Below the pieces are notes generated by a model. The model was not told the origin of the DNA and ran no database searches. It worked only from the letters and a program-made list of their open reading frames with translations. The position numbers and the translations under genes were made by a program. DNA of 34,848 nt from assembly GCA_003563455.1 (NCBI GenBank), contig PWRV01000241.1, positions 1-34,848 of the forward strand. The letters are read 5' to 3'. Numbering within the stretch: position 1 is the stretch's first letter; the number at the start of each line of letters is the position of its first letter. The DNA is from Thioalkalivibrio sp. GTDB lineage: Bacteria > Pseudomonadota > Gammaproteobacteria > Ectothiorhodospirales > Ectothiorhodospiraceae. Of this stretch, positions 15,922 through 24,596 are shown in pieces.

Positions 15922-17993
15922 TCGCCCCGGCCTTTACCGGGGAGTGGGCGCACACGCCGGGGTTTATCCCCGGCGTTTTTTTGGGCAACCCAGTCCATGC
16001 CGGGCCGCACGTCCCGCAGGGCCCTGAGCAACTGACTCTCGCAGTCCGAGCGCTCCACAGGACTCAACTCCGCGTAGCGCAGTCGGGTGTACGCGTGAGC
16101 AATGTCCGACAGCGGGTTCGCAAGGTCGGGCCGGATCGCGCTCAGCCGGGCAGCATAGCCGGTCATCGTCTCGTGCGGCGCGCGCTCCAGCCCATGCCGC
16201 CGAAAGCGTCGTGACAACCGGTCGAGCGCCCGCTGCGCTCTGTCCCGATCGTCTCCGGGGCGACGCGCCACAGCGATCAGTCCGGCGGCCAGACCGAGTC
16301 CGCCGAAGGACACGACGAGTGCGATCAGGATGCTGCGCCAGTCGGTGGCGTCGAGTCCGAAGCGGGCAAAGAGCTGGCGCTGGCGTTCCGGATCGAAGGC
16401 CAGCACCAGGCTCTCCCAGCGGAAGGTCGCGAGTTCCTGCCAGTCCGACAACCGCAGGCGCCACTGCACCGTCCAGGGCAGGCCCGACCGGCGCAGGAAC
16501 GCGGGAGCATCGGCGTCGTCACCGAACAGTCCGCCCAGTCCGGTCTCGATGCGCTCCGGGGCGATCGCGGCCGTTGGATCGACCCGCACCCAGCCAGCGT
16601 CGTCCAGCCACACCTCGGTCCAGGCGTGGGCATCGGCCTGGCGCAGCCGCAGGTAGTTTCCCGTGTCCATCCACTGGCCGCCCTGGTAGCCGGTAATGAC
16701 GCGCGCGGGGATGCCGGCCGCGCGCATCAGTACCGCGAACGCGGATGCGTAGTGCTCGCAGTAGCCCGCCTGGGTCTCGAACAGAAAGTGGTCGGTGCGA
16801 TCGCCCTGCAGCCGTGGGGGGCGGAGCGTGTAGCGAAAAGGCTCTCCGGCGAACAGTTCAAGCGCCGCGCTGACGATCGCACGGTCGTCGTCCCGGTGCA
16901 TCGCCCGCCAGAGTCCCGCCTGTACGCGGCTTCGTGCCGCGGTGTTCTCAGGCAGCATCAGCGCCCGGGCACGTTCCCCTTCTGCAAGCGGCAGCGCCGG
17001 CGGTGCGTCGAGCCGGGCGCTGGCGGTGTACTGGATGCGGTTGTCGATGCGGTTGCGCTGCACCACCTGCAGATTGTCCAGCAGGCGCGCCTGTGGCGGC
17101 ACGGAGGCGGGAAAATCCAGCACCGGCAGGTAGCGTGCGCGCGTCGGTTCCAGCGTTACGGTGTAGGCAACGTCATCCGTGGCCGGGCCCGCTGCCGGAA
17201 TCTCCGGACGGTCGCGGTCGGCTTGCCAGCCGCGTCCGTCGAAGTCGGTCATCACCTGCGCGCGCCAGTACTGCAGGCTGGAGGGCGGGACCGGTCCGTC
17301 GAAGCGCACCCGCATCGCGGTGGCTTCGTTTTCCAGCAACTGCGCGATATCGCCCGGCTCGAGGCGGTCGGAGAGGCCGGTTTGTGCGACGCTCTCCTCT
17401 GCGGGGTTTCCCCATATCGGCCCCGGGATCCGGGGAAAGACCAGAAACAGGATCAGCATGATCGGGAGGGCGTGCACCAGCATCAGCGCCGAGGACCGGG
17501 CAAGGCGGCGAAACGGCAGGGGTCGACCGCCGTGGACCTGGATCAGGGCCGCGGTGATCAGCCAGGCCGACAGCAGCGAGTACGCCGCGATCAGGATCGA
17601 CTGGTTGAAGAAGTAGGTGGTGACCACGATGAAATAGGCGAGAAAGAGCGTGACCACGACGTCGCGTTCCGAGCGGATCTCGAGGAGTTTGAGCGCGACC
17701 ATCACCAGCAGCAGCGCGGTGCCGGCCTGCTGGCCGGTAAAGGTGCCGAAGTGGCTGAAGGTCAGCGCCCCACCCCCGAGCACGATCGGCACGAGGATCC
17801 AGCGCGACGGGAGCCGGGCATGACCCGCGTGAATGATCAGACGCCACAGCAGCGCAGCGGCAAGCACCGCGATCACCCATGGAGGCTGGTGCCATGCGTG
17901 GGGGAGCGCCGCGACGGGTATGGCGGCAAGCAGGAGCCACAGGCCGGGCAGGGCGGTCGGTCGGGTCGGGACGACGGTTGACGCGGTGGTCAT
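15906..17993 (-). CDS. tgpA: TgpA-type membrane transglutaminase-like protein
   Basis: A 695-residue inner-membrane protein of the DUF3488/TgpA family. Five or six helices fill the first 190 residues (for example LLLVMVALKLLEIRS, then a loop containing FRRLARSS). A periplasmic domain with a transglutaminase core follows: Cys412 in AGYCEHYASAF, His456 in DAHAWTEVW and Asp472 in VDPTAA, a full catalytic triad. Another helix (about 575-597) and a cytoplasmic DUF4129-like tail end the protein. P. aeruginosa TgpA is essential, but the substrate is unknown. ATG 17993 overlaps the DUF58 stop by 4 bases (ATGA), which fixes the start. The last 25 or so codons run through the iscR terminator. Confidence 0.93.
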   Translation of the reverse strand: MTTASTVVPTRPTALPGLWLLLAAIPVAALPHAWHQPPWVIAVLAAALLWRLIIHAGHARLPSRWILVPIVLGGGALTFSHFGTFTGQQAGTALLLVMVALKLLEIRSERDVVVTLFLAYFIVVTTYFFNQSILIAAYSLLSAWLITAALIQVHGGRPLPFRRLARSSALMLVHALPIMLILFLVFPRIPGPIWGNPAEESVAQTGLSDRLEPGDIAQLLENEATAMRVRFDGPVPPSSLQYWRAQVMTDFDGRGWQADRDRPEIPAAGPATDDVAYTVTLEPTRARYLPVLDFPASVPPQARLLDNLQVVQRNRIDNRIQYTASARLDAPPALPLAEGERARALMLPENTAARSRVQAGLWRAMHRDDDRAIVSAALELFAGEPFRYTLRPPRLQGDRTDHFLFETQAGYCEHYASAFAVLMRAAGIPARVITGYQGGQWMDTGNYLRLRQADAHAWTEVWLDDAGWVRVDPTAAIAPERIETGLGGLFGDDADAPAFLRRSGLPWTVQWRLRLSDWQELATFRWESLVLAFDPERQRQLFARFGLDATDWRSILIALVVSFGGLGLAAGLIAVARRPGDDRDRAQRALDRLSRRFRRHGLERAPHETMTGYAARLSAIRPDLANPLSDIAHAYTRLRYAELSPVERSDCESQLLRALRDVRPGMDWVAQKNAGDKPRRVRPLPGKGRGDQAAS
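15954..15982 (+). terminator. Rho-independent terminator of iscR
   Basis: A perfect 9-bp stem, ACGCCGGGG and CCCCGGCGT, with loop TTTAT, followed by a run of seven T (15976-15982). It lies 33 bases after the iscR stop. It also lies inside the 3' coding end of the convergent transglutaminase gene. On the minus strand no T run follows, so it should act only on the plus strand. A second GC hairpin (CCCCGG/CCGGGG, about 15925-15941) precedes it. Confidence 0.85.
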
Positions 17994-18990
17994 TCTGCGG
18001 AATGTCCGGGCAGGCCGAACAATGCCAGCGCGCGCAGGCAGCGGCCGAGATGGTCGGGGCCGGTGTCCGGACCGACCCGGGTTCCGGGCAGGCGCAATCC
18101 GTAGACTTGGCCCTGGGCATTGGCCTCCAGCACCCGGTGGCACAGCGCCGACAGGCGCGCCTCCGGGTCCGTGGCCGGGACGCCGTCCCAGTCCAGCCAG
18201 ACCGGTGCACCACTGCCGGATCCGGTATCCCGCACGAAAAGCTGGCCGCTGCGGGCCACCGCCTTCCAGGCGATACGGTTGGGAGGATCGCCAGGGCGGT
18301 ATTCGCGGATCTCGTCGGGTGCGGCATCCGGTCTTGCGGCGTTTTCGGCCTGTTCTCCGTCGGATTCATCACCGGTGAGGGCGAGTGCGTCGAGCGGTAT
18401 CGGAGCGGGGTAGACGAGGATCTCGTGGTCCAGTGTGAACCAGGTCCAGGCCTCCAGCAGTCCCAGGGGGTAGCGGGTCGACAGGCGTTGCCGCGGCAGT
18501 CGGTGGATACCGCGCGGCCGGGGCTCGAGCGGAACCGCGATCTCCGTCGAACCGCTGGGCTCCAGGAAGGCCGGACGGCTCGGGGTCCCGCCCGCCGCCG
18601 ACAGGTGGATGGCCTCGCGGGGTCTCGCGCTGCGGTCCTCGAGACGCAGCGTCAGCAGGGGCGCTGTCCCGGCAAATACCGGTGCGACCGGGAGTGCGGT
18701 GACCTCGAGCCCCAGCAGATTGCGATGGGTGTACCACATCGCGTTGTGGCCGATGCCGACAACGAGGAAGGTCAGCAGAAAGGCCATGTTGTTCGAGTAG
18801 TTGATCGCACCCAGCAGCATCACCATCAGGATCGCAAGCAGCATGTACCCCTGGCGCGTGGGCAGGATGTAGACGCGGTCCCGGCCGATCACCGCGCGCC
18901 GGCCGTCTGCCCGGTGGCGGCGTGTGACCCAACGGATGAAGTCCTCGCGCAGGCGGCCCCGGCTCGTGGTGGCCCCGGCCCCGTCGCTTT

Positions 18991-19009
<19 letters not shown>
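17990..19009 (-). CDS. DUF58 domain protein
   Basis: A 339-residue protein of the DUF58 family, which travels with MoxR ATPases and transglutaminase-like proteins. Two adjacent membrane helices lie near residues 53-70 and 74-90 (YMLLAILMVMLLGAINYSNNM). A beta-rich segment follows, then the DUF58 signature REYRPGDPPNRIAWKAVARSGQLFVRD, shown here in part as REYRPGDPPNRIAW, near residue 240. The partial vWA-like C-terminus contains PVWLDWDG. The start ATG 19009 lies inside the 3' end of moxR (19-base overlap) and its stop overlaps the next ATG, so the three genes are tightly coupled. Confidence 0.9.
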
Positions 19010-19923
<914 letters not shown>

Positions 19924-19988
19924 GCGGTATCCTTGATCTGCCTGCGTGTTGAGTCGGACGTCCTGGCCAGGGTTCCCCTGGACCGGGG

Positions 19989-20006
19989 CCGTGCGCGATT
20001 GCACGG
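19989..20006. repeat. Inverted repeat between moxR and the mla operon
   Basis: CCGTGC-GCGATT-GCACGG, a 6-bp perfect inverted repeat in the 118-base divergent intergenic region. It could be an operator or a small hairpin in the mla leader. Nothing in the sequence identifies a binding protein. Confidence 0.35.
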
Positions 20007-20041
20007 GCCCATTATGAACCTTTGCTGCGCTGGAAGCTGTG

Positions 20042-21184
20042 ATGGACGAAGGGGAACGCCAGTCGGATCCGCTGCTGCGCTATGCGGTGGAGGCCGGTCC
20101 GCCACCGCGGGTGCGGTTCTCGGGCCGGATGGATGCCTACAGCACCGGGCCCGTCTGGCAGGCTGTGCTCGACGAGTTCCGGCGGTTGTCCGGCGCGACC
20201 GAACTCGTGCTGGATCTCGGCGAGGTGGAGTACTGTGACGGAGCCGGCGCCGCCCTGCTGTACAGCGTCGAGCGCGAGACGGCGGAGCGGGGCGCCACGC
20301 TCCGCTTCGAGGGCATGACCCGGGCGATCGCAGGTCATCTGCAACCTTACCGCGACGCCGACGCGGCGCAACCGGCCCGGGGCGCGGGGTCGGCTCCCTG
20401 GCCGCAACGCCTGCGGCGCGGCGTGATCGCGGTGGGCTTCGAGATCCACGAGCAGGTCGCTTTCATCGGCGAGGTCAGCGCGGCCCTGGTCCGGGGCCTG
20501 GCACGGCCCGGGCGGATGCGCTGGGGGGATACGTTGCGGGTCGCCGAAGCTGCCGGCTACCAGGCCCTGCCGATCGTCTCCCTGATCGCCTTTCTCCTCG
20601 GCGTGATTCTGGCCTTCCAGTCCGCCGTGGCCATGGGCCAGTTCGGCGCGCAGATCTTCGTGGCCGATCTGGTCGCGATATCGCTGTTCCGGGAGCTCGG
20701 CCCGCTGATGATGGCCATTCTGCTCGCGGGCCGCTCGGGTGCCGCCTTCGCAGCCGAAATCGGCACGATGAAGGTCAACGAGGAGGTGAATGCGTTGACC
20801 ACGATGGGGCTCGACCCGGTGCGTTTCCTGGTGGTGCCCAAGATCCTGGCGGGTATACTGGTGGCGCCGCTCCTGACCCTTTACGCCAACCTGATCGGGC
20901 TGATTGGCGCGGCACTGGTAATGCGCGGTTTCGGGATCCCGATGGTGACTTTCTTCAACCAGGTCAGCGGCGCGGTGGACCTTGGCGACCTGGGCTCGGG
21001 ACTCTTCAAGGCCTGCGTGTTTGGTTTCCTGGTCGCAAGTGTCGGTTGCCTGCGCGGTCTGCAGACCGGTGCGGGCGCGGCGGCGGTCGGGCGTTCGACC
21101 ACCAGCGCGGTAGTCAGCGCGATCATCCTGATCGTGATCGCGGACGGCCTTTTCGCCGTGCTCTTTTACCACCTCGGCATCTGA
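20042..21184 (+). CDS. mlaE: STAS domain-MlaE permease fusion
   Basis: Inner-membrane permease of an Mla-type lipid ABC transporter. Of 380 residues, the first 100 or so form a STAS-like domain (ELVLDLGEVEYCDGAGAALLYSV is its core; the DGAGAALL loop is typical). The rest is MlaE: several helices, with RELGPLMMAILLAGRSGAAFAAEIG as the conserved centre and TMKVNEEVNALTTMG after it. In E. coli the STAS protein MlaB is separate and binds the ATPase MlaF; here the two functions look fused in one chain. ATG 20042 follows a GTG at 20039, either of which may be used. The intergenic space to moxR is divergent. First gene of a four-gene operon. Confidence 0.92.
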   Translation: MDEGERQSDPLLRYAVEAGPPPRVRFSGRMDAYSTGPVWQAVLDEFRRLSGATELVLDLGEVEYCDGAGAALLYSVERETAERGATLRFEGMTRAIAGHLQPYRDADAAQPARGAGSAPWPQRLRRGVIAVGFEIHEQVAFIGEVSAALVRGLARPGRMRWGDTLRVAEAAGYQALPIVSLIAFLLGVILAFQSAVAMGQFGAQIFVADLVAISLFRELGPLMMAILLAGRSGAAFAAEIGTMKVNEEVNALTTMGLDPVRFLVVPKILAGILVAPLLTLYANLIGLIGAALVMRGFGIPMVTFFNQVSGAVDLGDLGSGLFKACVFGFLVASVGCLRGLQTGAGAAAVGRSTTSAVVSAIILIVIADGLFAVLFYHLGI

Positions 21185-21187
21185 GCC

Positions 21188-21961
21188 ATGACCGGGACCG
21201 GTGAGCCGATCATTCAGGTTGAGGGGCTGACGATGGGCTTCGGCACGATGATCATCATGGAGAAACTCGACTTCGTGGTGCGCCGGGGCGAGACCTTCGT
21301 GATCCTCGGTGGTTCCGGCAGCGGCAAGAGCACGTTGCTGAAGCACATGATCGGCCTTCAGCGGCCATTGGCCGGCCGGGTCCTGATCGACGGTGCCGAT
21401 GTGACCACGGCGGAGGGTGCAGAACGCGAGGACATCCTTCGCGAAATCGGAGTGATGTACCAGATGGGGGCCCTGTTCGGCTCGATGAGCCTGCTCGAGA
21501 ACGTTCGTCTGCCACTGGAGGTTCACACGCGGCTGCCGACCGCGGCGATGAATCGCATCGCGCTGGCACGGCTGCAGATGGTGGGTCTGGCGGAATACGG
21601 TGACTTCATGCCTGCAGAGATCAGTGGTGGCATGCAGAAGCGGGCCGCGATCGCGCGGGCGATGGTGCTGGATCCGAAGGTGCTGTTCCTCGATGAACCC
21701 TCGGCCGGGCTGGACCCGATCACGTCGGCGGAACTCGACCAGCTCATTCGGCGTCTCTCCTCCAGCCTCGGCATGACCATGGTCGTGGTCACGCACGAAC
21801 TGCCCAGCATTTTCACGATCGCCGACCGGGTGATTATGCTGGACAGGGATAGCCGGTCGATCATCGCGGAAGGCGATCCCCGCGTGCTCCGGGACACCAG
21901 CGAGCATCCCTGGGTTCGGCGTTTCCTGCGCCGGGCCGAAACGGAGGACCTGCCGGCATGA
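21188..21961 (+). CDS. mlaF: Mla-type ABC transporter ATP-binding protein
   Basis: The 257-residue ATPase powers lipid movement by the permease encoded just upstream. Walker A is GGSGSGKST (residues 41-49), the Q-loop is MYQMGALFGSM, the signature is ISGGMQKRAAIARA, Walker B is VLFLDEPSAGLDP, and the switch His is in VVTHELPS. The signature ISGGM in place of LSGGQ and the QMGALF loop are typical of the MlaF/MKL subfamily. The ATG is 3 bases after the mlaE stop, and the 3' end overlaps mlaD by 4 bases (ATGA). Confidence 0.95.
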   Translation: MTGTGEPIIQVEGLTMGFGTMIIMEKLDFVVRRGETFVILGGSGSGKSTLLKHMIGLQRPLAGRVLIDGADVTTAEGAEREDILREIGVMYQMGALFGSMSLLENVRLPLEVHTRLPTAAMNRIALARLQMVGLAEYGDFMPAEISGGMQKRAAIARAMVLDPKVLFLDEPSAGLDPITSAELDQLIRRLSSSLGMTMVVVTHELPSIFTIADRVIMLDRDSRSIIAEGDPRVLRDTSEHPWVRRFLRRAETEDLPA

Positions 21962-22974
21962 ATGCCGCTCAACACTTCAGGCTTGGCCTCTTCATCCTGG
22001 GCGCGATCGCGGTGGGTGTGATCGTGCTGGTGGTGATGGGCACGGGAAACCTGTTTCGACCCACCGTTACGATGGAGACCTACATCGATAGCTCGGTGCA
22101 GGGCCTCGATGTCGGCGCTCCAATCAAGTTCCGCGGTGTGACCGTCGGCGAGGTGACCAGCCTCGGCTTCACGTCCACTGAATACGAAGTGGATGTGCCT
22201 CCCCTCCAGCGCAAGCGGTACGTGATTGTCCTCGGTCGGCTGCGTCTGGATCGGTTCGCATCGACGGACCAGGAGAGCGTTGTCAGCGACGATCTGCTGG
22301 AGTCGCTGGTGGAGGCGGGGCTCCGCGTGCGCATGGCGGCCCAGGGCATCACCGGTATCAATTACCTCGAGCTGGACTTCGTGGACCCTGCGTTCCACGC
22401 GGCACTGCCCATCGACTGGGAACCCCGCAACGCCTATATTCCTTCCGCCCCCAGCATCGCGACGCGGTTCCTCGAACACGCGGAGAATGCACTGCGCCGC
22501 ATCGAACTGCTGGACATCGAGGGCGTGGTGGATAGTGCCGCGAACCTGCTGTTCACGCTGGAACGGACCGTGGCGACGCTCGACACCGAGACCCTGAACC
22601 GCCAGGCAACGGAACTGACCGCCCAGTTGACGCAGACCCTGGCCCAGAGTGAGCGGCTGCTGGTCGCCGCGGAGAAACTGCTCGAGGATCCGGACATGAC
22701 TGCGCTGCCGGGCGAGGCTCGCGTGACGCTGCAATCCCTGCGCGGAACCATCGAGGAAGCGGACCTCGGCGAGGTGGTCCGGCAGGTCGAGCGGTTGGTC
22801 GGCCGGCTCGATCGGGGTCTGGAGCTCAACGAACAGCGTCTGGCGATGACGCTGGCGGAACTGCAGGCAGCCACCACTACCCTGCGGGCGCTGAGCGAAG
22901 ATGCGCGACGTAATCCGGCCGGTGCCATCTTCGGCGCGCCGCCGCCGCGCAGCACATTCGAGCGGGGACAGTGA
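21958..22974 (+). CDS. mlaD: MCE-domain lipid-binding protein, MlaD-like
   Basis: A 338-residue protein anchored by one N-terminal helix (about residues 9-28, LGLFILGAIAVGVIVLVV). One MCE domain follows (about 38-115, with SVQGLDVGAPIKFRGVTVGEV at its start). A long helical region follows (about 170-320), rich in Leu, Glu and Thr. MCE proteins form hexameric rings that carry phospholipids across the periplasm. E. coli MlaD is only about 180 residues; the long coiled-coil tail is more like PqiB/YebT or the longer MCE proteins paired with PqiC lipoproteins. No mlaC gene follows, so the helical tail may itself span the periplasm. Confidence 0.92.
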   Translation: MNAAQHFRLGLFILGAIAVGVIVLVVMGTGNLFRPTVTMETYIDSSVQGLDVGAPIKFRGVTVGEVTSLGFTSTEYEVDVPPLQRKRYVIVLGRLRLDRFASTDQESVVSDDLLESLVEAGLRVRMAAQGITGINYLELDFVDPAFHAALPIDWEPRNAYIPSAPSIATRFLEHAENALRRIELLDIEGVVDSAANLLFTLERTVATLDTETLNRQATELTAQLTQTLAQSERLLVAAEKLLEDPDMTALPGEARVTLQSLRGTIEEADLGEVVRQVERLVGRLDRGLELNEQRLAMTLAELQAATTTLRALSEDARRNPAGAIFGAPPPRSTFERGQ

Positions 22975-22975
22975 G

Positions 22976-23566
22976 ATGCGCAGTCTGATCCGGCATTGGG
23001 CGCCGCTTTTACTGCTGGTTGCGCTGGTTGGAGGCTGCACTCTGGTTCCGACGCAGCCGGCGGTCGACCGTGCGTGGTTCCTTCTGGAGTTGCCGCCGGC
23101 GCCAACAACGGCGGGTGCTCCCGTTCCTGTGGAACTGGGTTCGGTCCGGGTGGCTCCGGCATTCGCGGGCAAGGGCCTGGTGTACCGGCTCGGTCCGCAC
23201 CGGTACGAGTCGGACTTTTATAACGAGTGGTTTTTGGATCCCCGTGACCACGTCGAACAGGTTTTCCGCGAGCGCTGGATCGCGGAAGATGCGGTGGTGC
23301 GGCTGGTCGCCGACGCGCGGACCGTGCCCGGCGCCCGAGAGGTCGATGTGCTGGTGACGGGTCTGCACGCGGACCTCGAGGGACCGGCGCCAGGGGTCGC
23401 GGCGGTGGGGATGCGCGTATTCGTTCGGGATCGGGACCGGATGCGGCTCTGGGAGCTCGACCGGAGAATTGCGCTGGAGTCGCGCTCCCCCGACGCGCTG
23501 GTTAAAGCGCTGTCACGCGGCATGAACGAGCTGCTTCTGGAGATCGAACAGCGACTGGAGGGATGA
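22976..23566 (+). CDS. ABC-type transport auxiliary lipoprotein, PqiC-like
   Basis: A 196-residue lipoprotein. The signal ends in a lipobox LVGGC with Cys21 as the lipidated residue; the residue after it is Thr, not Asp, which favours outer-membrane sorting. The mature domain has the pattern of the PqiC/ABC-type auxiliary family, with YESDFYNEWFLDPRDHV as the clearest stretch. E. coli PqiC is the outer-membrane partner of the MCE protein PqiB. ATG 22976 is preceded by GGGGACAGTGAG and begins one base after the mlaD stop; an in-frame start at 22901 lies inside mlaD and lacks a signal. It completes a transenvelope set: permease, ATPase, MCE tube and outer-membrane lipoprotein. Confidence 0.85.
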   Translation: MRSLIRHWAPLLLLVALVGGCTLVPTQPAVDRAWFLLELPPAPTTAGAPVPVELGSVRVAPAFAGKGLVYRLGPHRYESDFYNEWFLDPRDHVEQVFRERWIAEDAVVRLVADARTVPGAREVDVLVTGLHADLEGPAPGVAAVGMRVFVRDRDRMRLWELDRRIALESRSPDALVKALSRGMNELLLEIEQRLEG

Positions 23567-23569
23567 GTA

Positions 23570-24067
23570 ATGGCAGGCTTGCATGAGTTTCAGGCGGAGC
23601 GGCTGGACGGGCGGCAGCAGGACCTCGCGGACTATCGCGGGCAGGTGCTGCTGGTCGTGAACGTGGCCAGTGAGTGCGGCTTCACGCCTCAGTACGCAGG
23701 GCTGCAGGAACTGCAGGATCAATACGCGGACCAGGGTTTCCAGGTGCTCGGGTTTCCCTGCAATCAGTTCGGTGGCCAGGAGCCCGGGGGCGTGGAGCAG
23801 ATCGCAGAATTCTGCAGCAGCCGCTTTGGCGTCGATTTCCCGATGTTCGGTAAGGTCGACGTGAACGGCGGCGACGCCCATCCCGTGTACCGGTTTCTGA
23901 AGGATGCCGCTCCCGGGGCACTCGGGACCACCGCCATCAAGTGGAACTTCACCAAGTTTCTGGTGGGCCGGGACGGACGGGTGATTGACCGCTTCGCGCC
24001 GAGCACGCGGCCGGAGGCCTTGCGGGGCGCAATCGAGAAGGCGCTGGCGGAGTCTGCTGACGGTTGA
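23570..24067 (+). CDS. Glutathione peroxidase family protein
   Basis: Thiol peroxidase of the GPx fold that reduces hydroperoxides. The 165-residue product has the peroxidatic Cys36 in NVASECGFTPQY, a Cys (not Sec), then GFPCNQFGGQEPG with Cys64 and the catalytic Gln70, and KWNFTKFLV with the Trp and Asn of the tetrad. Cys82 is in the helix that holds the resolving Cys in thioredoxin-dependent GPx enzymes, so thioredoxin may be the real reductant. There is no signal peptide. It begins 3 bases after the lipoprotein stop with GGAGGGATGAG as ribosome binding site, so it is probably part of the mla-like operon. Confidence 0.95.
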   Translation: MAGLHEFQAERLDGRQQDLADYRGQVLLVVNVASECGFTPQYAGLQELQDQYADQGFQVLGFPCNQFGGQEPGGVEQIAEFCSSRFGVDFPMFGKVDVNGGDAHPVYRFLKDAAPGALGTTAIKWNFTKFLVGRDGRVIDRFAPSTRPEALRGAIEKALAESADG

Positions 24068-24123
24068 TATCTCGGAAGATGCGGGACGCAAGCGCTGCGG
24101 GAATACCGGAGGGAACGGAGCAG

Positions 24124-24573
24124 GTGGTCCAGGACCGGCACTGGATGTCCCTGGCGCTCGAGGAGGCGGGGCGTGGCCAGGAATCGGGCGAGGTGCCGGT
24201 TGGAGCCGTGCTGGTGCAGGAGGGCCGCTGTGTTGCATGCGCACACAACGCCCCCATCGGTGCGCTGGATCCGACTGCCCACGCGGAGATCCGGGTCCTT
24301 CGCGAAGCGGCACGGCGTCTCGGCAACTACCGGCTGCCCGGAACCACCTTGTACGTGACCCTGGAGCCATGCCCGATGTGCGTTGGCGCAATGGTGCATG
24401 CCCGGATCGCGCGGCTGGTATACGGGGCCCCGGACCTGCGCACCGGGGCGGCAGGCGGGGCGCTCGATCTCGCTGCCCACCCCTCGCACAATCACCGAAT
24501 CGAGGTGACCGGCGGTGTCGAGGCCGAGCGTGCCGCATCGATGCTGCGTGCTTTCTTTCGCCAGCGTCGCTGA
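24124..24573 (+). CDS. tadA: tRNA-specific adenosine deaminase TadA
   Basis: Deaminates A34 to inosine in tRNA-Arg(ACG). The zinc site is complete: His53 and the proton shuttle Glu55 in PTAHAEIRVL, with Cys83 and Cys86 in EPCPMCVGA. GEVPVGAVLV and HNAPIGALDPTAHAE are family blocks. I place the start at GTG 24124, which has GGAGGG about 10 bases upstream and fits the usual N-terminus a few residues before the conserved Trp-Met. In-frame alternatives are ATG 24079 and TTG 24064, the latter overlapping the peroxidase stop. It ends 23 bases from the convergent mltF stop; the tadA-mltF neighbourhood is also known in Pseudomonas. Confidence 0.94.
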   Translation: MVQDRHWMSLALEEAGRGQESGEVPVGAVLVQEGRCVACAHNAPIGALDPTAHAEIRVLREAARRLGNYRLPGTTLYVTLEPCPMCVGAMVHARIARLVYGAPDLRTGAAGGALDLAAHPSHNHRIEVTGGVEAERAASMLRAFFRQRR

Positions 24574-24596
24574 CGCAGGACGCTGCGGTTGCGGCG

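Noticed and set aside
20012..21907. Minus-strand open frame of 631 codons opposite the mla genes
   Set aside because: Asp/His/Arg/Gln-rich antisense sequence opposite clear mlaE and mlaF motifs.
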